Positions 51,128 through 60,590 of a stretch of DNA of 64,000 nt are shown here, piece by piece (position 1 is the stretch's first letter; each line of letters starts with the position of its first letter). Under the pieces are notes generated by a model. The model had not been told where the DNA came from, did no database searches, and was given only the letters and a program-made list of their open reading frames with translations. The DNA is from Microbispora sp. H13382 (GTDB lineage Bacteria; Actinomycetota; Actinomycetes; Streptosporangiales; Streptosporangiaceae). The DNA is taken from contig NZ_JABBXA010000005.1 in the NCBI RefSeq assembly GCF_014161445.1, forward strand, positions 248,001-312,000, read 5' to 3'. A program made the position numbers and the translations under genes.

Positions 51128-52216
51128 TCATCCCCCGGCCGGCAGTTCGCTGAGCACCACGGCGACCGTCCTCCTGGTGCCGTCCGGACGCATCAGCTCC
51201 ACCCGCACCCTGTCGCCCGGCTTGAGCGTGGCCAGGATCTGCGCCAGGTCGCTGGCGGTGGGGGTGGCGGTGCCCTGGACCTTGACGATCACGTCGCCGG
51301 GGCGGATGCCCGCTTTGTCCGCGCCGCCGCCGGGAGACACGGAGCCGACGGCCACGCCGATCGGTTCGCCGCTCGCGTCGACCGCGGTGCCGACCCGTAC
51401 GCCGAGGGCCGCCCGGCGGCTGTTGACGACCTGGCCGTACCGGATGATCTGGCGGGCCACGTCGGTCGCGGTGTCGCTCGGGATCGCGAAGCCGAGGCCG
51501 GGCGCGGTGCCCTGCTGCGGATCGACGGCCGCCAGCGTCGGGATGCCGATGACCCGGCCGGACAGGTCGACCAGGGCGCCCCCGCTGTTGCCGGGGTTGA
51601 TGGGCGCGGAGGTCTGGATGGCGTTGGTGATGGTCGCGGCCCCGCCGCCGGCGTGCCTTTCGCCCGTCACGGTGCGGCCCAGGGCCGACACGATGCCCTG
51701 GGTCACGCTGCCGGAGAAGCCGAGCGGGTTGCCCATGGCGAGCACGATCTGCCCGACCTTGAGGTCGGCGGAGCGGCCGAAGGTGGCGGGCGTGAGCCCG
51801 GTCGCGTTCTCGACCTGGATCATCGCCAGGTCGCCGGGGGGAAAGGAGCTCACCAGCCGGGCCCTCCTCGGCTTGCCGCCGGTGGCCAGCGTGACCTGGA
51901 ACTCCGTCGCGTCGCCCACGACGTGGGCGTTGGTCAGGATGTGGCCTTGGGTGTCGTAGACGATGCCGGAGCCGAGGGCCTGGCCGGTGGTGATCTGCAC
52001 GATCGACGGAAGGACCCTCTTGATGACCTGCTCGTAGGTCGTCTCGAGCTCGATCGGGCGGCTGGGCACGGGCGCCGCCGTGGCCGTGCCCGCCGTCGGG
52101 GTCGCGGCCGGGGTGGCGGTCTCGCCCGGGGTGGTTCCCGACGCGCATCCCGCCGCGACGAGCGCGGCCACGGCCGGGCCGGCGACCGTACGGAGGACCT
52201 TCCGTGAGAGCTGCAT
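51128..52216 (-). CDS. HtrA/DegP-like serine protease, lipoprotein, with PDZ domain
   Basis: A 362-residue S1C protease. The signal peptide AGPAVAALVAAGC ends in a lipobox, so it is membrane-anchored outside; a Thr/Ala/Pro linker follows. The trypsin-like fold carries the triad: histidine in LTNAHVVGD, aspartate in PPGDLAMIQV, serine in INPGNSGGALVD. A C-terminal PDZ domain starts near residue 260 (AALGVRVG and ADKAGIRPGDVIVKVQG). It probably handles misfolded envelope proteins. It stands alone between add and a divergent acyl-CoA dehydrogenase. Confidence 0.92.
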   Translation of the reverse strand: MQLSRKVLRTVAGPAVAALVAAGCASGTTPGETATPAATPTAGTATAAPVPSRPIELETTYEQVIKRVLPSIVQITTGQALGSGIVYDTQGHILTNAHVVGDATEFQVTLATGGKPRRARLVSSFPPGDLAMIQVENATGLTPATFGRSADLKVGQIVLAMGNPLGFSGSVTQGIVSALGRTVTGERHAGGGAATITNAIQTSAPINPGNSGGALVDLSGRVIGIPTLAAVDPQQGTAPGLGFAIPSDTATDVARQIIRYGQVVNSRRAALGVRVGTAVDASGEPIGVAVGSVSPGGGADKAGIRPGDVIVKVQGTATPTASDLAQILATLKPGDRVRVELMRPDGTRRTVAVVLSELPAGG

Positions 52217-52335
52217 AGCCCCCTGTCTACCTGCGTGAACGGCCGCCGCAAGGCGGCGCGCCGGGACCGGCGCAGGTCATGACGGGTGCCGGGGACGGCC
52301 GATACCGGAGCCCGCGGAACCCCGGCCTAGCCAGC

Positions 52336-52361
52336 GAATATTCCTCTAGAATATGGTTCTA
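52336..52361. promoter_or_regulatory. Overlapping inverted repeats before the double acyl-CoA dehydrogenase gene
   Basis: In an AT-rich island, ATATTC-CTCTA-GAATAT (52338-52354) and TAGAA-TATGG-TTCTA (52347-52361) overlap. The second resembles actinobacterial TetR-type lipid-catabolism operators such as KstR, but its spacing is one base longer than the KstR consensus. TAGAAT (52347-52352) could also be a -10 box, with the gene starting at 52387. Confidence 0.5.
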
Positions 52362-52386
52362 CAAGGACCTAGCGCTGGAGGAACTT

Positions 52387-54594
52387 ATGGCGATCGGGCT
52401 GAGCGAGGAGCACGAGGCGCTTCGCGAGTCGGTGACCGGATGGGCCGAGCGGGCCGTGCCCGCCGACCTCGTGCGGAGCGCGGTGGGCGTCCTCGCCGAT
52501 CCGGGCACGGAGGAGCGTCCGGCCTTCTGGTCCGCTCTCGCCGGCCAGGGGCTGCTCGGGCTGCACGTCCCCGAGGAGTACGGCGGCTCCGGCTATGGCC
52601 TGCTGGAGGCCGCGGTGGCGATCGAGGCGCTGTCGGAGCGGGTGGCGCCCGGGCCGATGGTGCCGACTGTGCTCGCGAGCGCCGCGATCCTCGCCTCGGA
52701 GGGCAAGGCGCAGGCCGACCTGCTGCCCGGGCTCGCGGACGGATCGCTGACCGGCGCGGTGGCGCTCGACGGCGCGGTCACCGGTGCGCGCGACGGCGAC
52801 GCGCTGACGATCGGCGGCACGGCCGCGTACGTCCTCGGCGCGGCGGTCGCCGACGTGCTTGTCCTGCCGGTGGTCACGGACGCCGGCGAGGAGTGGGTGG
52901 CGATCGACGCCGCCCAGGCCACGGTCACCACGGTCAAGCCGCTCGACCTCACCCGGGGCGTGGCCAAGGTCGAGCTCGACGGCGTACGGGTGCCCGCCGA
53001 GCGGCTGCTGACCGGCCTGACCGGCGCCGAGGTGCGCAACATCGCCGCGATCGTCCTCGGCGCGGACGCGGTCGGGGTGGCCGCGTGGTGCGTGGCCGCC
53101 GCCGCCGACTACGCGAAGGTCCGGGTGCAGTTCGGCCGCCCGATCGGCCAGTTCCAGGGCATCAAGCACAAGATCTCGCGAATGCTGGTGGCGCTGGAGC
53201 AGGCGCGGGCCACGGTCTGGGACGCCACCCGGGCGGAGGACGCCGAGCGCGACTACGCCGCCGCGATCGCCGCCGTCATGGCGCCCGACGCGGCCGTGCA
53301 GTGCGCCAAGGACGCGATCCAGACGTTCGGCGGCATCGGCTACACCTTCGAGCACGACGCGCACCTGTACTACCGCCGGGCGCTGACGATCCGCGCGCTG
53401 CTCGGCTCGTCCTCCGAGTGGTCCGACCGGGTGGCCGCGCTCGCACTGGGAGGCGTCGCGCGGGAGATGGAGATCGACCTGCCGGAGGAGTCGGAGCCGC
53501 TGCGCGAGTCCATCCGGGCGGAGCTCGCCGAGATCGCCGCCCTGGAGGGCGCCGAGCAGAAGCGGGCCCTGGCCAAGGCGGGCTTCGTCATGCCGCACCT
53601 GCCCAGGCCCTGGGGCCGGGCGGCCTCCCCGCTGGAGCAGGTGCTCATCCACCAGGAGGTCAGGGCGGCCAAGATCAAGCCGCCGCAGATGATCATCGGC
53701 GCGTGGGTGGTGCCGTCGCTGGTCACGTACGGCACGCCGGAGCAGCAGGAGCGGTTCCTGCCGCCGACGCTGAGCGGCGAGCTGATCTGGTGCCAGCTCT
53801 TCTCCGAGCCGGGGGCCGGGTCCGACCTCGCGTCGCTGCAGATGAAGGCGGAGAAGGTCGAGGGCGGCTGGAAGCTCAACGGCCAGAAGATCTGGACGTC
53901 GGTGGCGCACGTCGCCGAGTGGGCCATCTGCATCGCCCGTTCCGACACCTCCAAGCCCAAGCACGACGGCATCACCTACTTCCTCGTGCACATGAAGGCG
54001 CCCGGCGTCACCGTGCGGCCGCTGACCGAGATGACCGGGGAGAACCTGTTCAACGAGGTGTTCCTCGACGACGTCTTCGTGCCGGACGAGATGGTCGTCG
54101 GCGAGGTCGACGAGGGCTGGCGGGTCGCGAGGAACACGCTGTCGAACGAGCGGGTCTCGCTGTCGTCCGGTTCGGGCGGCACCGGCGCCTCGGTGCCCGA
54201 CCTGCTCGGCCTGGCGGGCCGGCTGGGCCGCGAGCTCACCGCGGCCGAGCGGCAGGACCTCGCCCGCGTCGTCTGCGAGTCCCACTCGATCAACGCGCTG
54301 TCGCTGCGGGTGACGCTCAAGCAGCTCGCGGGCAGCGAGCCGGGCGCCGACGCCTCGGTGCGCAAGCTGCTGTCCACCGCGCACGCGCAGCACGTCTCCG
54401 AGGTGGCGGTCTCCCTGCTCGGCCCGGCCGCCGTCACCGCCGCCGACTGGAAGCTCGGCGACGCCGGCTACTGGAACCGCGCCGTGCTCGCCACCCGGGC
54501 GATGACCATCTACGGCGGCACCACCGAGGTGCAGCTCAACATCGTCGCCGAGCGCATGCTCGGCCTGCCCCGCGACCCCGAGCCGGGCAAGTAG
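52387..54594 (+). CDS. Two-domain (double) acyl-CoA dehydrogenase
   Basis: A 735-residue protein holding two acyl-CoA dehydrogenase units in tandem. The first (residues 1 to about 345) has ACAD blocks such as HVPEEYGGSGYG and IQTFGGIGYTFEHDAHLYYR but no clear acyl-binding loop. The second (about 360-735) has CQLFSEPGAGSDLASLQ, KIWTSVAHVAEW and AMTIYGGTTEVQLNIVAER, a full flavin site. The usual catalytic glutamate position near the C-terminus of each unit differs, so the dimer-in-a-chain may have one active and one structural half. It starts at ATG 52387 after GGAGGAACTT. Such double ACADs serve lipid or sterol side-chain breakdown in actinobacteria. Confidence 0.88.
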   Translation: MAIGLSEEHEALRESVTGWAERAVPADLVRSAVGVLADPGTEERPAFWSALAGQGLLGLHVPEEYGGSGYGLLEAAVAIEALSERVAPGPMVPTVLASAAILASEGKAQADLLPGLADGSLTGAVALDGAVTGARDGDALTIGGTAAYVLGAAVADVLVLPVVTDAGEEWVAIDAAQATVTTVKPLDLTRGVAKVELDGVRVPAERLLTGLTGAEVRNIAAIVLGADAVGVAAWCVAAAADYAKVRVQFGRPIGQFQGIKHKISRMLVALEQARATVWDATRAEDAERDYAAAIAAVMAPDAAVQCAKDAIQTFGGIGYTFEHDAHLYYRRALTIRALLGSSSEWSDRVAALALGGVAREMEIDLPEESEPLRESIRAELAEIAALEGAEQKRALAKAGFVMPHLPRPWGRAASPLEQVLIHQEVRAAKIKPPQMIIGAWVVPSLVTYGTPEQQERFLPPTLSGELIWCQLFSEPGAGSDLASLQMKAEKVEGGWKLNGQKIWTSVAHVAEWAICIARSDTSKPKHDGITYFLVHMKAPGVTVRPLTEMTGENLFNEVFLDDVFVPDEMVVGEVDEGWRVARNTLSNERVSLSSGSGGTGASVPDLLGLAGRLGRELTAAERQDLARVVCESHSINALSLRVTLKQLAGSEPGADASVRKLLSTAHAQHVSEVAVSLLGPAAVTAADWKLGDAGYWNRAVLATRAMTIYGGTTEVQLNIVAERMLGLPRDPEPGK

Positions 54595-54647
54595 CCCGGG
54601 ACATAGGGGGGCACATAGGGCGGCTCGTAGCGGTGAAGAGCGCGGCA

Positions 54648-54690
54648 CGGCCGGGTCACGCGGGCGTCCTGAGCCCGCGTGACCCGGCCG
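54648..54690. terminator. Bidirectional terminator between convergent genes
   Basis: A perfect 18-bp GC-rich stem (54648-54665 with 54673-54690) with a 7-base loop lies between the convergent acyl-CoA dehydrogenase and LuxR-family genes and can end both transcripts. The rest of the 200-base gap shows no gene. Confidence 0.85.
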
Positions 54691-54797
54691 TCTCCTGTAC
54701 GGTCACCGGTCCATGGCACAGGCGGAGGCCGCGAGACCGGCCGTCGGCGCGGACTCACGCCCAGGCGGCGAAACAGCCGCGGACGCGGGGCAGGGGG

Positions 54798-57590
54798 TCA
54801 GCCGTCGTGGTGGCGCGTCCCACGGGCGGGATCGCCGAGGTCGAGCCGGCCCAGTTCGGTTCTGGAGGCGACGCCGAGCTTGGGAAAGGCCTTGTGCAGG
54901 TGATAGCCCACGGTACGCGGGCTCAGGAAGAGCTGGGCGCCGATGTCACGATTCGTGGCGCCCCGCGCGGCCAGGCGGACGATCTGCAGCTCCTGCGGGG
55001 TCAACAGGCCGGCCACGCCCACCGCGCGGACGTCGCTGGACACCTCTCCCGTGGCACGCAGCTCGGCTCGCGCACGCGTGGCCCAGGGATCGGCGCCGGC
55101 GCGTTCGAACATGTCCAGCGCCTGCCTGAGGTGGATTCTGGCGTCGGCCTTGCGCCGGTTTCTGCGCAGCCATTCTCCGAACAGGAGTCTGGTGCGGGCC
55201 TCCTCGAACGGCCGGCCTCCGTTCAGGTGCAGGCTGACGGACTGGATGTAGTCGCTCTCCGTCTTCTCATCCCGCGTGGCGGTCAGCGCTCTACAGCGCA
55301 GGGCGACGGCGCGCGCCCAGGGCTGCCCGGTGGCGGTGGCCCATTCGTCGAACCTGGCGAGCGGTGCCCTGGCCCGTTCGGGTTGCTCGCACCGGACCGC
55401 CGCCTCCACCAGATCCGGCACGAACAAGGTGGTCGTGAGCTGGTGGCGAACGGTGCCGGCGATACCCGTCTCCAGGTGGTCCAGTGCGGCCTGCGTCCTG
55501 CCCTGTCCGAGGGCGAGCAGGCCCTGCGCCCAGACCGCCCAGGCCAGGCTCGACACGTTGCCATGATCGATGGCGTGGGCGCGAACGCGGCTCGTGAGCT
55601 GTTCGCAGGTCCGGTCGTCGCCGGAGACCGCGGCGAGCCACGCGAGCACGCCATGGAGGTGGTCGACGCGGTGGTGCTGCCCGGTGTCCTCGGCGATGCG
55701 CACGGCTTCGGTGGCCGACGCCTTCGCGTCCTGGAACCGGCCCAGGTAGAGCTGGCTGCTGGCGAGGTTCTGCAGCGCGTGCGGCAGCCAGCCGATCATC
55801 GCCTGGGCCCGGCAGTCGTCGGCCAGGCCGGCGGCCAGGTCCAGGGACGTCTCGTCGTCGCCCACCATGAAGGCCATCGACGCGATGATGAGCCGTTCTC
55901 CGGGGCCTGCCGGCTGGGATCGCCTGGCGTCGGCGAGTGCCGCGTGGATGGGCACCAGCCCGCGGGCCGGGTCGCCCGCCAGCAGGGCGGCCAGGCCGGT
56001 CATCGCGGAGATGACCGGGTGGAGGGGATGCCCGGGCGGCAGCTCCAGGGCGTGGAGGCGGTCGACGGCCTGCCCGGCCAGTTCGGGCGCACCGGCGAAC
56101 CAGGCGTCGCGTACGGCTTCCGCCAGCATGGACGCGGCCATGACCGGGTCCGCGGCCGCGATGGGCGCGGCGGCGGTCATGAGGATGCCGTGCGCGACCC
56201 GCGGTGAGCCCTGCTCGAACTCGACGGCCGCGCGGACTCCCGCGAGCTTGGCCCGCTCGCGCGGATCGTCGGTGAGCAGGGCCGCCCGGTCGGCCAGCGC
56301 GCGCGACCGCAGGAGCTGACCTGCGTCCATCGCCGCCTCGGCGGAGCTGATCAGCCGGCGTACCCGCTCGCGGGGGTCCGGGGTGAGCTGCGCCGCGCGC
56401 TGGTAGGCCGCGGTCGTGGCGGCGTGGCCGCTTCTGCGCCTGGCCCGCTCGGCCGCGTGCTCCAGCTCGGCGGCGACGGCTTCGTCGGGTTCTGTGCACG
56501 CGGCGGCGAGATGCCAGGCCCGCGCGTCGACGTGCCGGCCGCCGTCGGCGGCTCCGGCCAGTGCGGCGGCCAGTGCCCGGTGCGCGGCCACGCGCCTGGT
56601 GAACGAGGCTCCTTGGTAGGCGGCCGCCCTGATCAACGGGTGGCGGAAGGCGAGCTCCCCGTCGACGCGGATGAGCCCGGCACGCTCACCCGGTTCGACC
56701 GCGTCAGCGCCGACGCCCAGCCGCTGCGCGGCCGCGAGGATAACGGTGAGGTCGCCGGTGCTCTCCGCGGCCGCCACGAGCAGCAGGGTCCGGGCGGGTT
56801 CGGGCAGGGCGTGGATCTGCGTCTGGAAGGCCTCCTGCATCCGTCCGGTGAGCGGGAGTGGACCGAGATGGTAGGCGAGCGGGTCGACGTGCCCGGCCCG
56901 CTGTTCGGGAGTGAGCGCCGCAGGAAGCTCGATGAGCGCGAGTGGGTTCCCCTCGCTCTCGGCGAGGATGCGGTCCCTGACGTGCGGCGCCAGCGTGCCG
57001 GTGGTCTCACTCAGCAGCGTGGCCGCGTCCGCCGGGCCGAGGCCGCCGAGCCTCATCTCGGGCAGGCCGGTCGGCCGGAATCCGTGGCTGCCGTCCCGGA
57101 TGGACAGGATCAGCGCCACCCCTTCCGCCTCCAGCCGCCGCGCGGCGAAGAGCAGAGTGTCGGCCGAGGATCGATCCAGCCACTGGGCGTCGTCGACCAG
57201 GCACAGCAGGGGGCCGTCGCCGGCGAGCTCGGACAGCAGGGTCAGCGTGCCGAGACCGACCAGGAAGCGGTCGGTCGCGGTGGAAGCGGCCAGCCCCAGG
57301 GCTCCTCTGAGGGCGTCCGCCTGCGGGACCGGCAGCCGGTCGAGGCGGTCGAGCCCGGAACGCAGCAACAGGTGGAGCGCGGCGAACGCCAGCTCGGTCT
57401 CGCTCTCGATGCCCACCCCGCGCAACGTCCGCATCCCTGTGGCGGAGGCCTTCCGTGCCGCCTGATCGAGTAGCGCCGACTTGCCGATCCCCGCCGGTCC
57501 GCGAACCACCAGAGCGCCGCTTCGGCCGTCCCTGGCCTCGGCCAGCAGGTGATCTATGCGATCGGTTTCGGCCCTACGCCCGTACAACAC
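54798..57590 (-). CDS. LAL-type LuxR regulator (AAA ATPase plus LuxR HTH)
   Basis: A 930-residue STAND/AAA regulator. Walker A is VVRGPAGIGKSALLDQAA near residue 30, and Walker B is LLCLVDDAQWLDRSSADTL. The centre (about 380-830) is helical and TPR-like. The C-terminus is a LuxR helix-turn-helix: LLTPQELQIVRLAARGATNR, then DIGAQLFLSPRTVGYHLHKAFPKLGV. Such large ATP-binding LuxR (MalT-like) activators commonly control secondary metabolism or sugar use. It is divergent from a frameshifted M24 peptidase gene, with a 12-bp palindrome in the gap. Confidence 0.9.
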   Translation of the reverse strand: MLYGRRAETDRIDHLLAEARDGRSGALVVRGPAGIGKSALLDQAARKASATGMRTLRGVGIESETELAFAALHLLLRSGLDRLDRLPVPQADALRGALGLAASTATDRFLVGLGTLTLLSELAGDGPLLCLVDDAQWLDRSSADTLLFAARRLEAEGVALILSIRDGSHGFRPTGLPEMRLGGLGPADAATLLSETTGTLAPHVRDRILAESEGNPLALIELPAALTPEQRAGHVDPLAYHLGPLPLTGRMQEAFQTQIHALPEPARTLLLVAAAESTGDLTVILAAAQRLGVGADAVEPGERAGLIRVDGELAFRHPLIRAAAYQGASFTRRVAAHRALAAALAGAADGGRHVDARAWHLAAACTEPDEAVAAELEHAAERARRRSGHAATTAAYQRAAQLTPDPRERVRRLISSAEAAMDAGQLLRSRALADRAALLTDDPRERAKLAGVRAAVEFEQGSPRVAHGILMTAAAPIAAADPVMAASMLAEAVRDAWFAGAPELAGQAVDRLHALELPPGHPLHPVISAMTGLAALLAGDPARGLVPIHAALADARRSQPAGPGERLIIASMAFMVGDDETSLDLAAGLADDCRAQAMIGWLPHALQNLASSQLYLGRFQDAKASATEAVRIAEDTGQHHRVDHLHGVLAWLAAVSGDDRTCEQLTSRVRAHAIDHGNVSSLAWAVWAQGLLALGQGRTQAALDHLETGIAGTVRHQLTTTLFVPDLVEAAVRCEQPERARAPLARFDEWATATGQPWARAVALRCRALTATRDEKTESDYIQSVSLHLNGGRPFEEARTRLLFGEWLRRNRRKADARIHLRQALDMFERAGADPWATRARAELRATGEVSSDVRAVGVAGLLTPQELQIVRLAARGATNRDIGAQLFLSPRTVGYHLHKAFPKLGVASRTELGRLDLGDPARGTRHHDG

Positions 57591-57631
57591 GGCACGATCT
57601 TATTGAGGACGTGACGTATGTCCGCTTCGGG

Positions 57632-57643
57632 ATGACCGGTCAT
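57632..57643. promoter_or_regulatory. 12-bp palindrome between LAL regulator and M24 genes
   Basis: ATGACCGGTCAT is a perfect palindrome in the 96-base divergent gap. It is a candidate binding site for the LuxR-type regulator; its small size makes chance possible. TAGCGT at 57674-57679 is a -10 box 7 bases before the M24 start. Confidence 0.42.
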
Positions 57644-57686
57644 GTGACAGATTACGGGCGGGCGGCGCCGCCCTAGCGTCGTCGGC

Positions 57687-58826
57687 ATGGATCTCCCGAC
57701 GTTCTCCCAGGCGGAACGGGACCGGCGCTGGGATCTCGCCCGCGAGCTCATGGACGCCGAGGGCGTCGACGCGCTCGTCGTTTACGGCGGACGCGGGAAC
57801 GGCGGGCCGGCGGAGTGGGCGCCCGACGTGTTCTTCACCAACGACTGTCCCGGCGCGATCGTCGTCTTCCCCCGGGTCGGCGAGCCCATCGCGCTGGTCC
57901 GGTCTCCCGCGCATCGGCGACCACCTCGTGGCGAGAGCGCGCGGCGACGCGGTATGGATAAGGCCGGAGAACATGCTGGTCGCCGGGCACGCGTACGGCG
58001 TGGCCGAGGCGCTGCGCGCACACGGGCTCGACAGGTCGGCGATCGGCGTGCTCGGCCTGGAGGCCTGCCCGCCTTCCCACAGCGATCCGCCCATGCCGTA
58101 CACGTTGTGGTCGTCGGTGCTCCAGCAGCTTCCCCAGCTGACCTTCAAGTCAGTGGAGCGCGGTTTCGTCACACGAACCCTGCCCCAGTCCGCCGAGGAA
58201 CTCGCGGTCGTCGGCCATGCCGCCGCCGTCGGGGAGGCCATGGCACGCGCCATGTTGCGGGCGGTACGACCCGGCGTCAGCGAGGCGTCGGTGTTCGCGG
58301 CGGGCATGGCCGAGTGCCTGCGGCACGGCGCCATGACTCCGGGCATGTCGATCGCCTCGGGGAGGGAGCCCGTCTCATACGGCCCGCCCGCCTGGTCGTA
58401 CAGGCCGCAGCGGCCACGCGTGATCGAGGACGGTGACCTGGTCCTGGCCGAGATCTCCTGCTCGTATGGCATGCGCGAGACCCGGCAACGGGTGGCCGTC
58501 GCAGTCGGCGGCATTCATCCCGAACTGGAGGCGGCGGCGAGGACCGCCCGCACCCCCTCGTGCACGCCGTCAATCCTCGCGCGGCGGTCGGCGGGTCCGG
58601 GGCCCGGCTCGCCACGTTGCCGGAGACCGCGCGCTACGGGCTGCTCGCCGAGCAGCCCACCATCGGCTCCGATCTGCCCCTCGCTCCGGGAATGACCTTC
58701 GCCCTCACGCCCACCTGCGCCTACGGCCGCCGGTCGGCCGGCCTCGGCGGCACCGTCGTGGTCGGCGAGGACGCGCCGACCGAGCTCAACACCACCACCA
58801 CCCACCTCATGAGGAGCACTGGATGA
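57687..58826 (+). pseudogene. Frameshifted M24 (creatinase/prolidase-like) peptidase gene
   Basis: Pieces of one M24-type protein occur in three frames. The first (from ATG 57687) covers the N-terminal creatinase-like domain up to about 57911; the second (to about 58550) covers IRPENMLVAGHAYGVAEALR through the start of the catalytic half; the third runs from about 58550 to the stop at 58826 and ends TTTTHLMRSTG. Two frameshifts break it. Metal-ligand aspartates of the pita-bread fold look replaced: the expected D and D of the central strands read as Glu in LAEISCSYGMRETRQRV. It is therefore a pseudogene or an error-containing read of an already unusual homologue. Confidence 0.75.
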
Positions 58827-59419
58827 CCCGTCACCGTTCCACCCTCGCCGCCGGCCTCGTGGCCGCCGCCCTGATCGCCCTGTTCGCCTACCTGTCACCG
58901 GGGCTGGCGCTCTGGCTGACCTTCATCCCGGCGATGGTGATCGCCTACGGCTGCCACCTCGCGACCACCGACCGATGGCTTCCCGACCCCTCCCGGGTGC
59001 TGCCGATCTACCTCATCGGCCTGGCCTGGCAGTTCCTCCACTTCGGGGAGGAGTTCATGAACGGGTTCAACTGGCGCTGGCCCACCGAGGTCTTCGGCGC
59101 GCATGCCATGTCACTGTCCCTGTTCATCTGGATCAACATGATCTCCTACGCGGCCTTCGCGCTGGGCGCGCTCGCGATCTACCGGGGCTGGCGGGTGCCG
59201 CTGCTCATCGCCTGGTTCTTCGCCATCATGGGCGCGATGGGCAACGCGATCGGCCACCCCGTCTACGACCTGGTCTCAGGTGACCTCGCCTTCCCCGGCA
59301 TCGTCACTTCCCTCGGCTACTGGGTCATCGGCCCGATCCTCGTGCACCGCTTGTGGACGTCCGCCCGCCCGCACGCGGACGTCGCCCCCGGCGCCCGCCC
59401 GGTCGCCGCCTCCGTCTGA
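58823..59419 (+). CDS. HXXEE-motif membrane protein
   Basis: A 198-residue protein with six predicted membrane helices. The defining motif HFGEEF lies near residue 73 at the end of a helix, and the related GHPVYD occurs near residue 150. This matches the HXXEE family of putative membrane-embedded metal hydrolases or transporters of unknown function. The ATG at 58823 overlaps the stop of the M24 gene (ATGA) and has GAGGAG 8 bases upstream, so it was co-transcribed with it. Confidence 0.78.
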   Translation: MTRHRSTLAAGLVAAALIALFAYLSPGLALWLTFIPAMVIAYGCHLATTDRWLPDPSRVLPIYLIGLAWQFLHFGEEFMNGFNWRWPTEVFGAHAMSLSLFIWINMISYAAFALGALAIYRGWRVPLLIAWFFAIMGAMGNAIGHPVYDLVSGDLAFPGIVTSLGYWVIGPILVHRLWTSARPHADVAPGARPVAASV

Positions 59420-59487
59420 TCGCCGGGTACGCCGACGCGCTCTCGACGGCGGCGTCCTCACTGCAACCTGCACCGAAGGGAATCGTC

Positions 59488-60483
59488 ATGTCCATCTCTC
59501 GCATTCCGGAGCGCGAGATCGCCGAGCGGCCCACGGGCTACGGAGGTCCGAACCTGTCGCCGGTGGGTCTCGAACTGGTGCCGCATGAGTTCACGCCCGG
59601 CGTGTGGGCGCTCATGGCCAACCTGCCGCCGAAGGACAACAACGGCGTGATCGCGGGGCGGGACGCCGCACTGGTGGTCGACGCCGGGATCACCTCCGGT
59701 GTCTCGGCCAAGATCCAGGCCGCCGTCGCCCGTCTCACCGACCGGCCGCTCCGCTACCTGGCCAACACGACGTACCACGGCGACCACACCTTCGGCAACG
59801 CCGCGTTCCCCCGGGAGGTCGTGATCGTCTCGTCCGGGGCGAACAAGGCGAACATGACCGACCTGGCGTACGAGAAACAGACCCGCTCGGCCAACATGTA
59901 CGGCGACGCCGCACTGCTCGACGAGGTCACCGTGTGGCGCACGCCGGACCTGACGTTCGAGTCCTCCGCCGAGATCGACCTGGGTGGACGCGTCGTCCAG
60001 CTTCATCACTTCGGCCCCGGCAACGGCCCGGGAGACACGATCGTGTACGTCCCCGACGCCCGTACCGCCTGGACCGGCAACTTTCTCTGCCATGCCGGCA
60101 CTGCCCACATGCTGCTCCAGGGCGGCCCCGAACCGTACCTGGGCTCGCTGCGCAGGATGCGCGAGGCCCTGCCCGATCTGGAGACCATCGTCCCCGGTCA
60201 CGGCCCGATGGGAGACGGGCCCGCGGCTGTGGACGCTCTCATCGGCTACCTCGAACGGCTCCATGCCGAGGTGGAGGCGAGTGTGAAGGCGGGTCGCAGT
60301 CTGGAGGAGACGTTCGCCGCGTGCACCGATCCGTGGGCGGAGCGCCTCGATCCCCGGCTGTCGGCCGCCCTCGCGCGCTATCCGGTGCCACGGCAACCCG
60401 CCCAGCAGGGCATGCTCACCCTCTGCCGTGATCTGCACCGGCTCAACGTCCTGGCCACCTACCGCCTTTACGAAGACCGGTGA
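59488..60483 (+). CDS. Metallo-beta-lactamase-fold hydrolase
   Basis: A 331-residue MBL-fold protein. The first metal motif reads TTYHGDHTFGN (one histidine replaced by Tyr, as in several MBL subgroups), with later ligands in FGPGNGPGDTIVY and VPGHGPMG. The overall layout fits the class B-like or SoxB/alkyl-hydrolase group of unspecific hydrolases. It follows the HXXEE gene after about 70 bases and precedes the envelope cluster. Substrate unknown. Confidence 0.83.
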   Translation: MSISRIPEREIAERPTGYGGPNLSPVGLELVPHEFTPGVWALMANLPPKDNNGVIAGRDAALVVDAGITSGVSAKIQAAVARLTDRPLRYLANTTYHGDHTFGNAAFPREVVIVSSGANKANMTDLAYEKQTRSANMYGDAALLDEVTVWRTPDLTFESSAEIDLGGRVVQLHHFGPGNGPGDTIVYVPDARTAWTGNFLCHAGTAHMLLQGGPEPYLGSLRRMREALPDLETIVPGHGPMGDGPAAVDALIGYLERLHAEVEASVKAGRSLEETFAACTDPWAERLDPRLSAALARYPVPRQPAQQGMLTLCRDLHRLNVLATYRLYEDR

Positions 60484-60556
60484 GAACCCGCCGCGTACGG
60501 CGGTGCCGCGCCGGAGCCTTCTCCGGCGACAGCGGCGGCTCGAATCGTTGTCAGCG

Positions 60557-60583
60557 TTGACCGGCGGGTCGGCCCAATAGCCT
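60557..60583 (+). promoter_or_regulatory. Promoter of the envelope glycosylation cluster
   Basis: TTGACC (60557-60562) and TAGCCT (60578-60583) are separated by 15 bp, slightly short. The ATG follows 7 bases after the -10 box without a ribosome site, so a leaderless transcript is predicted. Confidence 0.48.
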
Positions 60584-60590
60584 GTACGAC

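Noticed and set aside
52347-52361. KstR operator
   Set aside because: The arms fit, but the spacing is one base too long for the KstR consensus and no KstR gene is near.
54713-55129. Possible leaderless small gene after TACGGT, over the LuxR 3' end
   Set aside because: Composition is shadow-like and it overlaps the LuxR coding region; no homology was recognised.
52353-56207. 1,284-residue plus-strand frame over the acyl-CoA dehydrogenase and LuxR genes
   Set aside because: Low-complexity Arg/Gly/Ala composition, and it overlaps two well-supported genes in other frames.
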